From NCBI GenBank assembly GCA_033439265.1, contig JAVTVX010000020.1, positions 315,001 through 379,000 on the forward strand: a DNA stretch of 64,000 nt, given 5' to 3'. Under the pieces are notes generated by a model. That model saw nothing but the letters and a program-made list of their open reading frames with translations. It made no database searches and was not told the origin of the DNA. A program made the position numbers and the translations under genes. The DNA comes from Dillenia suffruticosa (lineage: Eukaryota; Streptophyta; Magnoliopsida; Dilleniales; Dilleniaceae). Below, piece after piece: positions 38,427 through 48,797 of this stretch. Numbering within the stretch: the first letter of the stretch is position 1; every line of letters starts with the position of its first letter.

Positions 38427-38462
<36 letters not shown>
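38427..38462 (-). promoter_or_regulatory. GA tract abutting the SDR start codon
   Basis: On the minus strand an uninterrupted GA tract of about 36 bases ends directly at the ATG (38426-38424), the same layout as the CCR-like copies. A telo-box (AAACCCTAA on +, 38545-38553) lies about 120 bases upstream in the SDR promoter. The CT-like ORFs on + here are shadows. Confidence 0.6.
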
Positions 38463-38467
<5 letters not shown>

Positions 38468-38553
38468 GCCTCCGGTAGCGTCCACCGCCAGAATTTTGGT
38501 GAAAAATGAAATTTTAAAAAATAGTCTTTCCTTGTCTTGACAGTAAACCCTAA

Positions 38554-39663
38554 TCCAATTGCAAATCCGCCCAACTTTCTAAATTTCCGAAATCAGGAAT
38601 TCAAATACCGACAAAGACAAAAAATGTTTTGAATTAGTTTTACTATTTTACCCCTATATCTTATTAGATTTTTCATGATAAAGTGAAGGTATAATAAGTA
38701 ATTAGTCTTTTTACAGAATTTCTAAATTTGCAAACCTATTTAGTTTGTAAGGTTTAGAATTTGTGGGTGGTGCAGTATTTTAGCACCAGCTCATTTTAAA
38801 AACCAGAACTATTATTTAACTTGTTAATTATCCCTTCACTCTTGTCCTTTAATAAAAACAAAATAATAATAATAATATATTATTATTATAATTATAACAT
38901 ATTTTAATTGAGCAAATTGACATTTTTACCTTTTTTTTTTTTATTTTAGTATTGATATCAGAGTTGGAAAAAGAATTTGCATACTGTATAATGTTTTCCG
39001 ACTAGGTTAGTTTAAAAAAATAAAACTCTTATTTAAGTTTAAAAAAAAAAAAAAAAACTATTATCATAATGATCATTCGTTCGTTATAAAAATTCTCCTT
39101 TATAAACATTATTAAATTTTAACCATAATAACCTATCTAGAATAAGAGAATGGAAAGGAAAAGACGAAATATGACAAAATTTTCAATTTGTGTTGGTTTT
39201 TTCTTTTTTAATAATAAACATAAAGAATATGAGAGCTCAGGGTGATCTCCAAATTGAATTTTTCTGAACTATACTATTACTATTCTTTTTTTTTTTTTGG
39301 GATTTTATCCTACTTGAAAAAATTTACCAAGAAAACTAAATAAATGAGAGCAAAACGGTCATATACCACACTGAAATTGAGAAGGTATTGACCCACAAGT
39401 AAGAACAATGGCCCTTCAATTGATCAAGGTCAACAAAAATAAAAGAGAAAAAAGAGTGCTTGGGGGGGGGGGAGCTGCAAAACTCGAGGCTTCAATTTCA
39501 CTCTTCTATGGATGATAAACATGTGACATTTTGGTCTGTAAAAGGAAAAGAACGAACAAAGGCAAATTGTAGAACAAATGTGAAAACGACTTTGGTATGG
39601 TAACAAGAACAAGAAAAGAAAATAATAACCCCCCCCCCCCAAAAAACAAAAGAAAGAAAATTT
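38554..39663. other. AT-rich spacer between SDR and HMA genes
   Basis: No gene seen. AT-rich DNA with poly-T/poly-A and ATAATA runs. The part from 39430 on is probably the HMA gene's 3' UTR, with a poly-G run at 39462-39472 and a poly-C run near 39630. Confidence 0.5.
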
Positions 39664-40451
39664 CTAGAAGAAACTAAAGTTGTTGAATCTCAAGCCTCCG
39701 TAACTTGGAGTAGCATAAGCACAGAGGAGTTCATTTTGGGCAGACCAGAAATCAGCTTTCAAGCCTCCTCTTCTCACTGCTTTTAGTATCTTGTTGCGGT
39801 GTGCATACCCAGTTACCACCACCTTCTCACTATTAGCATCCACTTCCACCTTTTCTATTCCTGAATAATACAAGATCATCAATACAACAGAGAGAGAGAG
39901 AGAGAGAGTGAGTACTAAGCATCCTTACCCTTTAATTTGGAAAGGCATTTTCTGAGTCTCTTTTCACGTATGCCTACCATCTCCACCTTCAGTTCAACAG
40001 CCTGTAATCAGGAATTTGTACGAATACTAAATTTTAATGCGCCAGGCCACAATCATATACATGACTATAAATTGTTGATAGTGATAACACAATCAATTGA
40101 AGTTTCTCCAATAGTTTCTGACTTAAATGCATAAATCTCCCCTAATTTACTAATAAAATTGATAGCCGGAAAGTGGAGCCGAGCACCTGGGAGAGGGAAA
40201 ATAGAGTTCACATCAACCAATAGTTTTCCCATTTATAAATCTCCAGTTCTAGCATCTTAGCATCTAATTCCAAATCTTTAGTATCATTCCACTGCTACAA
40301 AATATCGTAGTATTAAATTTCTTTAAAAAAGTAATACAAAAATCAAGAACCACAGTTTTAACACCTCAAAAAAGAAGCTCCAATATCACAAATTTGGTAA
40401 TAAATAGAATTATGGAATATGAGTGAGAAAAAGATGCGATATTACCTCCAT
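39664..40451 (-). CDS. Small HMA-fold protein lacking metal-binding cysteines
   Basis: Minus-strand exons are 40451-40446 (Met-Glu only), 40001-39929 and 39860-39664, giving 91 aa. Residues 3-65 follow the beta-alpha-beta pattern of heavy-metal-associated domains (AVELKVEMVGIREKRLRKCL, IEKVEVDANSEKVVVTGYAH, NKILKAVRRGGLKADFW). The usual MxCxxC metal loop is replaced by MVGIREK, so copper or zinc binding through it is unlikely. The C-terminus, RFNNFSFF, lacks a CaaX box, so it is not isoprenylated like classical HIPPs. Relatives with this layout exist in plants. The two-codon first exon follows from the only good donor (ATGGAG/GTAAT), but should be checked with transcripts. A GA repeat lies in intron 2 (about 39892-39908). 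Confidence 0.82.
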
Positions 40452-40571
40452 GAAGGAGTCGGCCAACAATATTATGGCACGAGGGGAAATATTATTGGGA
40501 GAGAGACAGCAGGAAGCAAATCCAAATGAGGGGAACAATTAGAATGTTTGGGAACTGATGATGAATGTCAG

Positions 40572-40604
<33 letters not shown>

Positions 40605-42701
40605 CAGATGGGGTGGGTGGAGACACTCGAAAATATGGAATAAACAGTAAAGTGGTGTGCTCTGCTGCCCAAGTCTAGCAACACTAGACCAGTCTAGTGG
40701 CAGGGTTTTGTTTTGGTTTGCTTTGCTTTTTGAGAGGGACAAATTGAACAAGACAAACAGTTATATCGAGACTTGTGGAAGCTGCTCAGATTTTAAGGTT
40801 TCTACTCTGCATCAAAACAAAAGCATTGATTTTCAAATGATTGGCTTTGACGGTCCGGTCCAACTTAGCTTTTGTTGGGATCTCTTCTCTCTCTCTCTCT
40901 CTCTCTCTGTGGAGTGGGCCGGGGCAAAATAAAGTGGGTGCACCCAGTTCCCCATTCCCTGATGCATGCATCCGGACCCTCCGACTCCTGATGATGATAA
41001 GCTCGAGAAGCAGTACATGAAATGAAGGATTCGAATTTCTGTTGTAGAAAAAGAAAAGAAAAGGGTGGGGGGCAGGAAAAGAAAAAGGAGAATGAAAAAC
41101 TTGTGAGTTGGGAGAAGTAATAAACTAGCTCACAAGTTTGGAATTTTCTTGGCCCACGCCAATACAAATACGCCTGATTTCAGTTAGGGCCTTAAGGAAG
41201 CATTTTCAGTTTCAACGTAACCTTTATGCCATGCCAAGAATTGTTAATATTCAAATGAAAAACTTTGGTTTTTTTTTTCTTATTATTATTTATTACAACG
41301 TTAGAATCATACGGTTAGAGTATTTCTACTCGGATGTGTTAAAAGGTGTTTTATATATGACATAATAATCTACAAATTTGTAAAATCACTAATTCAATAC
41401 GAGTAAGTTATTAATAATTATTTGGATAGTAGTAAATAAAAAAAATTGATAACCATAAATTCAAAACTTGATTATTAGAAACCATTCTTGTTGAAGATAG
41501 ATTTGACTCCACAGATAATGGTTCTATAGACTTGAACGGGTTGACTAACTGTCTATTGATCTTGATAAATAAAATCTGTAAAAAACCATTGAAAGATAAT
41601 CCAATTGAGGAAATTCCGACACTCAAATCAAAAATCTATTATTGAAAAGAGAGAAATATACTGAAAGATAGTTTTGTATACATTGTATGCTATGTGTAAG
41701 TTCAGATGACGACGAGAGGACTTATTTGAATGATTGAGTTGATGATATATATATAACTTACCTACGTGAATTCCGTGTGCATATAGGGTGTTAAGACCCT
41801 AATTTTCTTATGACCAAAATTTATGGATTTCAAATGAAATTTGAAAAGATCCAGAATCATATCAGTTAAAGAAAATTTTTGTTCGTAAAGTTATTGTTTT
41901 CTTTATCGATGAAAATTCATAAATTTCCTTACTTATTATGAAATATCATTATCGTATTTTATGAAAATGTGAATATTATTTCAATGTTGACCAAATGTTG
42001 AATACTAAGGAGGTACAGTAGCCGACTATGTAACTATTAAGAAGGACCTGATCATTCGACGCCGAGAGGAAGGAACGCATCTCGTGTTTTGATGAGTTTT
42101 TAGCATATTTTATTCGTTGAGCGTTGGCCTCATGTCGCATGTTAATGAGCTTTTAGATAATATAATATCAATTTTTTTTTATCGATCGGTATTTAAAATT
42201 TATCCAATTTATCCGGTTGAGTATTATGAGACCTATTGAGAGATTGACTCTCTTAAATCATTTTTTTTCTATTTTTAGGGTTCAAACTTAAAAATTTGAT
42301 TAAGAGAATAAATTGTCTAATTATTTAACTCAAAGGAGTTTAATATATAAAATCAATTATTTATAAAAGTACACTATTAAATTATGAAAGATTTCTATCA
42401 ATGTTCCCAATGGGATAAGTTAACCATACAAACCCCATTTTCAAATTTGATAGTATTAAATTTAAATTTCTATTAAAAAAAAGAAATATATCAATTTCGT
42501 AACATCCGAATGAGTTTTATAATTTAAATCAAATATAATATTTCTGTTGAGATATTGCACGGAAGGAAACCCATAAGAGTTCGATTGATTCTCTTTAAAA
42601 GGAAGAAAAGGAAAAACAAGGAAATAATGTGAGATTCGCATGTGGTTCCCCATGAATTGACAGCACGCAAAATTCAGTACTTGCTTTGTCGTTGAACCTC
42701 T
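40452..42701. other. Intergenic region upstream of the first alpha-crystallin copy
   Basis: Contents: HMA promoter side with a TA microsatellite (about 40575-40601), a CT tract (about 40885-40910), AT-rich DNA, and a repeat-like segment (41588-41770) with ACACTCAAATCA-type sequence resembling part of the region at 51290-51450. A minus-strand SINE lies at about 42168-42345. No gene recognised. Confidence 0.5.
42168..42345 (-). mobile_element. SINE copy (minus strand)
   Basis: Read on minus, it has the SINE body found elsewhere here: AAGAGAGTCAATCTCTC, then GGTCTCATAATACTC, a CGGATAAATTGGATAA-like end, an ACCGATCGAT block and an A tail. The tRNA-like 5' part is badly decayed. Confidence 0.6.
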
Positions 42702-42826
42702 AGAGTGTAACTCTTTTCACGAACCGCCCCGCCCTACTTTCCATGTGTAAAGCAAGAACGTCAATTCGGGACACCCGAGGCAAAATAATATACTACGGCT
42801 GAACTTTCTTTAATTTAATTTATATG

Positions 42827-42987
42827 ATAAAGACATTTTATCATTTTAATAAAAAATTTTAATTTTAAGTTTTAAAAATAATAAAAAAAAATTTAAGAGA
42901 GTTAATTTCTAAAATAAATTTCATAAAATTCAAATTAAATTAATCAGATAAAATCCAGATATAGATGATAAAAAAAAATAATAAATT
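42827..42987 (+). mobile_element. Degenerate SINE copy at the start of duplication copy 1
   Basis: It keeps the SINE body order (AAGAGAGTTAATTTCTAAAA, ATTAATCAGATAAAATCC, AGATATAGATGAT, A tail). It is the positional equivalent of the SINE at 61711-61866 in copy 2, so it was inserted before the duplication. Confidence 0.65.
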
Positions 42988-43036
42988 AACGGGCTCGGCC
43001 CGGTTGAATTTTCAAAATGAAATGAAACTCCTATAT

Positions 43037-43051
43037 TGGGCTTAGGGCCCA
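43037..43051 (+). promoter_or_regulatory. Site II-type promoter motifs, copy 1
   Basis: TGGGCT followed by GGGCCCA within 15 bases matches TCP-bound Site II elements of plant promoters. The same motifs occur in copy 2 at 62149-62163. This suggests transcription toward the alpha-crystallin exons; the start site is not readable. Confidence 0.45.
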
Positions 43052-43816
43052 TCTTTCTCGAATATCCTCGTGCTGTTCGAGCAAGGCAAAGGGAGATCTC
43101 AAACTCACCTGGTGACGCGGACAGAGACTGTGCGACGGTGTTGCAGAGGGAGCACTTAATTTGGCAGGGTGACGGCAAAATCTCAGGCAATGCTCTTTTT
43201 CCATTTTTTTTTAAAATTTAATCTTCATGGGGTGCTATGTACTGTTTTCTTTTTTTCATTTACGATGTTAATGAGTGCGGGATTTTGGCCAACAATACTT
43301 TAGGGTTTTCATTCGATTCAATTGAAAGCTATGATTTTGGAACGTGGCTGGTTAGGCACTAGCAGTAATTTGATGAAATCAAGGTCTTTCTTGTGCATTA
43401 TGGTTAATGCTGCTTGATCACAATGCTCCCTATTTTGTTACCCGGTCACTTTCAGCCTGTCTAATGAATTCCTTTATTCCTTTATTTATTTTGTTTCTTC
43501 AAATGTTTCCTTCTGTTAAACCCATTAAGGAAATTAAACATAGTATTGTTGTTAGTACTGGTTTAGAATGTTTGTGTTCATTCAATTCCACTTCCACTTA
43601 TGTCAATCTGATATTTATGTTTTCATAGTAGCTAATATTCTTTGGAGCATTGTAGACCTTCTGTTTCTGTGCACCTGTACGCGTGTTTGCAGGCTTGTAA
43701 CAACATGTCCTTATATGGAATGAGGGTTCCGCTGACCGCATTAGGTTTTTGTGATTGCTTATGCTTGTTTTTAATTGTTTGAAAATGATTTATGATCTAG
43801 GAGAAAGCCGGATAAC

Positions 43817-45266
43817 ATGTGCTCTACTACTGTTCATCTAAGTGGAGCGGTAGAAGGAAGAGTGGGACCACCTGTTGGCCTTGTCGACATAGGTGTCAGC
43901 GATGCCGCTTATTTCTTCCGTGTTGCTTTGCCTAGTGTAAAGAGGGATCAGTGTAAGACTCTAATTCCTTTTATGTTTTCATCATCTGGTAGAGTTTGGA
44001 GATTCATTTGTTGGTTTTTATGTTTTCGCCCTCTCACCATTGTGGGACAAATTTTGCAATTGATGAATAGAGTGAGAGTAATGTGAAATAAGAGAAGACA
44101 ATAAAAAAGATATTGAATTTTGGCATGGTTTGAAATGGCTTCTGTTCTGAATTTTGAGTGTCTTCTTGACAGCAATATGAACAATTCAGCGTCTCCCACT
44201 GGATGCAAGTCTTACTTTGTTGCTTCTTAGGTTTCAAAATCTGGGGCTGACTTTAGATCTTCAATTTCAGGTCAACTACGCTGTGAGATTGAATGTGATG
44301 GTAAGGTTCGTATTGAAGGAGTGATAACCAAATCTGGACGAATCCTGAGAGATTCTTCAAAAGTATATGAGATGAAAGTCCAGCAACTCTGCCCTCCAGG
44401 ACCATTCACAGTTTCTTTTAATTTGCCAGGACCAGTGGACCCCAGATTGTTTTCACCTGACTTTAAGTCAGACGGCATTTTGGAAGGGGTGGTGGTGAAA
44501 TGCAAAGTTCCTGGTGTTCAGGTAGGTGGGTATCAGTGACTTCTGCAAACTCCATTGCAATGCTGTGTTGGAGCTCATTGGTGAAAGCAGAAATTGCATT
44601 TGTATTTAAATTCCATAGTAATTAGCCTTTTGGTTTGGTTTATTGTAAGGAACTCTTAACTGATAGATGGGCCTCAGGATCAGGCATAGCTCAAATACGA
44701 GATTGTTATTTGATGTCGCTGAATGTTGATCTGGTGGCTGCATCTCATCCCCTTCTCTTTGAACCTTGCATAAATGAAGTATAGCCTTCTGCGCAGTGTT
44801 TGTATTATTTCTCCTGTTATAATCTTGTTGTGTTTTTGATTTCATACATTGGTAATAGATGGGTGTACTGTCTTCCACATTGTTGCGGCCTCATATTTAA
44901 GCTAGATTGCCGCCCAGTGTCTCTACAGTTTGTGAGATTAGTGCCAGAACTATTCCAAGTTGATTGAATCAATACACTTTCTTAAAACTAACGGGCTAGA
45001 TTGCATAAGTAGTGTACATTCTTGGTCATCAGAGATTCTATGGTCTGCTTGCAATGAAACATAAAATAACCCCAACAGTCCGTGAAAAGTTAAGTATCAA
45101 CAATCAATCTCTGCAGGACAAGATCTACTAAAATATTTATTGTCTTCTTCCTAAAATGTGGGGCAAGTTTTTCTTTCAGAATCTGAAGAAGAAGAGGAGA
45201 AGGGGAAATTCGACGGTGAGTGATAAAAGCTGTCTCAAGCTTACAACATCAAACCCAAAGTATTAA
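43817..45266 (+). CDS. Short alpha-crystallin (HSP20-like) domain protein, IDM2/IDM3-related, copy 1
   Basis: Exons read as 43817-43952, 44271-44521 and, with less certainty, 45180-45266, giving 157 aa. Exon A (from a segment spliced at about 43802) encodes VHLSGAVEGRVGPPVGLVDI and AYFFRVALPSVKRDQ. Exon B encodes CEIECDGKVRIEGVITKSG, VYEMKVQQLCPPGPFTVSFN and LPGPVDPRLFSPDFKSDGIL, closely following the C-terminal alpha-crystallin domain of plant IDM2/IDM3-type proteins, which act in active DNA demethylation. Exon C would add a basic tail (NLKKKRRRGNS). Family members have a long N-terminal region that I cannot find here. Upstream frames contain stops, so the gene looks 5'-truncated: either a short derived protein or a pseudogene. 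Function is inferred from family only. Confidence 0.65.
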
Positions 45267-45424
45267 TGAGAGGGACATGTCCCACTCAGAAAGACACTGA
45301 TTTGCACCTCCAAGGAATCGATTTATTTATGCGCATCATCAGATCCAATCTTACCATCTTTTCCAAGGTTATGGCCTATCAAGTCGATTATATATCAAGG
45401 GACCGTGAACAATTCTGCAGATGG

Positions 45425-45690
45425 TAACATTTATGAACTCAAGGTCTGCAAGATTCCCATCAACCTGGCATGGCATATCTGGGGCCGTTGGAAAGGTTGG
45501 GGCAATAGTCAGGGCAGCTGGTTTTCTATGGGCCCCCTGATCGCAAAGGGGACTCAAAAGAGAAGGGAATGACAGCATCGATGGTGACTTTGGCATTGGT
45601 ATGTATTTTAGGCGTGCTACTAATTCTTTCTTTTACACCCGAGACTATGGGCAGATCATTGGAAGAGAACGAGAAGGAACAAACCCTGCA
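45425..45690 (+). pseudogene. C-terminal fragment of a PHT1 phosphate transporter
   Basis: Translation in two frames gives HGISGAVGKVGAIVRAAGFL, then after a one-base shift near 45540 DRKGDSKEKGMTASMVTLAL and FTPETMGRSLEENEKE. This matches the last transmembrane segments and C-terminal PETxGRSLEENE motif of PHT1 transporters. The N-terminal 400 or so residues are missing. It lies 3.1 kb upstream of the intact PHT1 gene on the same strand and differs clearly from it, so it is the relic of an older tandem copy. Confidence 0.82.
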
Positions 45691-45974
45691 TTGTTTTTTG
45701 GGCAGTAGTGGATGGAGAGACTCCTCAAATTTTCTCCTCTTCATTCCTAGCATATGTTTGTTACTAAAACTTACATTGAAACTCTTTTTGTAATTAGTAT
45801 AAATATTTAATACCAAGTTTTTAAATTTTGTAATATTTTAAATAGGAAGAACAAGCACCAATAAGATTGTTGATAATATGGCAAGAGTATGAGTAGGAAT
45901 CTGTATATGGTTTATATAATCGCCTAAATCTTAATGTAAGGTGTGGTGCTTGGCAAAGATGGAAAGAAGAAAAG

Positions 45975-46173
45975 GGTGTAACGTATAATGGTGTAGTGGG
46001 ATGTGACGCTAAATCGTTTAACTAAGTTTTTGAATTCGATTCGTGGTTTAGACATGGAAAAAACTACGTTAGTAGGGTAGCCCTCTTAAATGAGTCACTG
46101 TAAATCTCGAATCAGATTAATTAGAATATGATTTCGGATATTGATCGGTATAGTAAAAAAAAAAAAAAAATGC
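45975..46173 (+). mobile_element. SINE copy with A tail
   Basis: An A-box-like TAATGGTGTAGTGGGAT, a B-box-like GAATTCGATTCGTGG, the conserved body (CTCTTAAATGAGTCACTGTA, GAATCAGATTAATTAG) and a 16-base A tail. Same family as the other SINEs here. Confidence 0.72.
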
Positions 46174-47019
46174 CGTGTAATGGACCTGTTCTCACATCTT
46201 GTTGAGAATGACCATTTTTGATTTCTTAATGGCCGAGCCGTTTGGGATCCAGATGGACGGGCTTAGGACCTGTCCGGCTTCTTAGATTGTAAACGAAACC
46301 TTCCATTTCCACATCCCAACCGTCCCCGTCCGTTCTGTTTCAATACGACATTAATGAAATCCAAGACGAAGAGAGTCCCCAACTCATAACGGGGTATAAT
46401 ATAAGTATATCCTCAGGAATATTTTGTCATAGTCAACAAATCTCCAAGGCCACTGCAATTTGCTACAAATACTACGCGCGAATAAACTAAGCTAGAGTAT
46501 GCATGCGCTATATCAAATGAATCGAAAATTAATGAATATATTTTTTTCAATATGCTACACAAGAATTGCATACTGCACTCACATGAATGAAACACCCGCA
46601 CATCTATCCATTTTAAATATTTACACGTTTCTTGGAATTCCGCATTATTACACTTACTGACAACGCTACGTGCTGAACAATAAAAATGACAACTTCAAAG
46701 GGTTTTTTCTAGTAAGTGGCACTTCTTGAGAAGCAATAAAAATATTAATAAGGTTTTTTCGCTTTCCAGGTTCGAGGAATTGGTAGGCAAAAGAAAAAAG
46801 CCATGTTGCTGGGAACCTGCCCTCTGGGCCCAAGTTAAGTGGTGAAAATATCTTTGGATTTGTGCTTGTCACATTCCAGATTCGAGAATTGTTAACGAAC
46901 AAGAAACAACATAAATTACAGAATTGCAACAATCATAGGGTTTAGCCAAAGTAAATAGAGACAAAGATTGTAGGATTGAAAAATTCACAGAAATCCTTTG
47001 CGACGAGAGTTGAAAGTAA

Positions 47020-47200
47020 AAAACCAGTAAACATTGACGCAGATAGTCAAGGGATCTGTTGTCCTTCAATCATACGAGAGTTTGATTCTCCAGTAGAACG
47101 GAGGGGCCTTTGTTAGGAGACTCACCCCACAAAAAGTATATCTTATAGCGATCGGTCCAGATTTAGTTAGGGTGAAATCTCAAATACTGGGCGGTTGCCT
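47020..47200 (+). mobile_element. Probable SINE copy
   Basis: A tRNA-like segment with GAGAGTTTGATTCTCC (B box) is followed by a 3' part (TTAGTTAGGGTGAAATCTC, ACTGGGCGGT) similar to the end of the SINE at 61870-62096. No clear A tail. Confidence 0.5.
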
Positions 47201-48084
47201 AAATACCAAAAATTAGAAAAAGAGAGTTGAAAGTAAAAAAGCATTAAATTGATTTTCAAAAATAGAAAAGGAAGTTCAAGCAAATTTTCTACGATTTCTA
47301 GGCATTAATATTTATAATAATATCTATAATACAAGAATATTTTTATAATTTTCGTTGGTACTAATATTTATTGGGAAAATAATACTGATTAGATATTAAG
47401 TAGACAAATTTTAATTTCTTTTTGAATTAATTTGTGTTATTTTAATTTCTTTGTGACTTGATGCAATTTATATCCATTCGAAGTAATTTCATTTCAAAAG
47501 GTACAAAAATGGATCGGTTACGTACGACAGCCTAACTTTGCCATCCCAACCCAACAAAGGAAAATTAAGGAATAAGAAGGCCAAAAAAGGATTTGTCGCG
47601 CCCCCGGAGGTAAAAGTACAGTGAAGCATAAATGAAATTTGACTAGAAGACGAAAAAAATATCTCAAACGGATGAAATTGTGAGAACGAAAAGTACGACG
47701 TCACCTGAAGTTTTCAAATGAGGCCCAGATATATATATATATATATATAATATCTCTCCACAGTTTATATATATTTGGATTAATTAATAATATGAATCAA
47801 TATGATTTAATTAATTGATTTAATTCTAATTTGATAACTGGATTAAAATATATCTATGTTTATTATTTATTTACAAAGTCAAAAAAAAAAAAATGTCACC
47901 AAACTTATAACAGGTCCAATCATGAAAAGGGGTAGAAGACGACTGAGGGTGCCGGCGCGTACCGTTCTGAAATTTTCTATTTTACAGCATAGTTTGCTAA
48001 TTAATTTAGGTGCGATTTTTCATGTGATGCTCTGATATGAATCAACATCCCTGGTGTTTGTCTCGGGAGATAATATGTGGGAGG

Positions 48085-48126
48085 GAATATGCCATTATTT
48101 TTAATATTTTGATATTGAGAATATGC
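48085..48126. promoter_or_regulatory. Two P1BS elements upstream of PHT1
   Basis: GAATATGC at 48085-48092 and again at 48119-48126 both fit the palindromic consensus GNATATNC bound by PHR1-type phosphate-starvation regulators. They are 34 bases apart and about 700 bases before the PHT1 ATG. Location and target type make phosphate-starvation control likely (inference). Confidence 0.6.
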
Positions 48127-48453
48127 CTTAGTCATTAATTAATTAGAATTTCCTGGAAACCGCCTTTGTAGTTGTCACTCTGACATAGAGGAACAGATGG
48201 CTGAAACAAGGTTCAATTTGACTTAAAAACAATAATTTGAACAGGACAGCATTTGTCAGTACACACCATAATTCCTAGGTTTCTAAATTTTCCTGGTTTT
48301 GATAAAACAAAGTAAACGAAGCCAAGAAAGAGCATTGCAATTCACCTAACCAATAGGTATATTATAAGGGAGAACTGATCTGGAAGCTAGCGTCAAATCC
48401 AACTGCAAGACCTTGTCAGCTCAAGAAAATTAGTATTTTCTTATCCAGCAAGC

Positions 48454-48460
48454 TATATAA
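48454..48460 (+). promoter_or_regulatory. Probable TATA box of PHT1
   Basis: TATATAA, about 340 bases before the ATG. It would imply a 5' UTR of about 300 bases if unspliced. Confidence 0.45.
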
Positions 48461-48797
48461 ACATTTGACAATTCATTGATTAGCAAATCATTTTTTTCCC
48501 GCGATGGATGTTCATGCAACACTTGACAATATTCTAGAGGAGTCTTTGGGTTGGCTGCAAGCTTTAAGATCGCTACCTCCCATTACGTTCGGATCCAATT
48601 GTCAGCCTTCCATTGGTCACAGCAGCCAAGTCAAACGATGATGTAGAAATATCACGCACACACAAGCCCGCACCTGTACAAGTCTCCAGGGCAACATCAA
48701 GAATGATCATCAAATAGCAAACCTAGAGAAAGCAAGACACACTTCTCTCTTAAGTTTTTCACTGTGTTAGTTTCTTTTTTTTTTCTTCCAAAGCAAG

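Larger units (their letters stand above)
42702..44862 (+). repeat. Direct duplication, copy 1 (partner 61594-64000)
   Basis: This block matches 61594-64000 in the same orientation, 19.1 kb downstream, from GTGTAACTCTTTTCACGAAC onward. It includes a SINE, a promoter-like region and the exons of an alpha-crystallin gene. The 5' part (to about 44190) differs by substitutions and indels. From about 44190 to the end of the comparison I see no difference. The right limit is unknown because the partner runs off the window. Confidence 0.93.
45267..48797. other. Intergenic region with PHT1 relic, SINEs and PHT1 promoter
   Basis: Holds a PHT1 fragment (45425-45690), SINE copies (45975-46173 and 47020-47200), AT-rich DNA with a TA microsatellite (about 47730-47749), and the upstream region of the intact PHT1 gene, with two P1BS motifs and a TATA box. 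No other gene is recognised. Confidence 0.6.

Noticed and set aside
42930..43221. ORFs on both strands duplicated at 61946-62333
   Set aside because: They fall in the promoter/leader of the alpha-crystallin duplicates. The + ORF lacks a true ATG at its start, neither resembles a known protein, and conservation is explained by the duplication.
43948..44878. Minus-strand ORFs antisense to the alpha-crystallin exons
   Set aside because: Shadows of the + strand exons; identity with 63163-63983 follows from the duplication.
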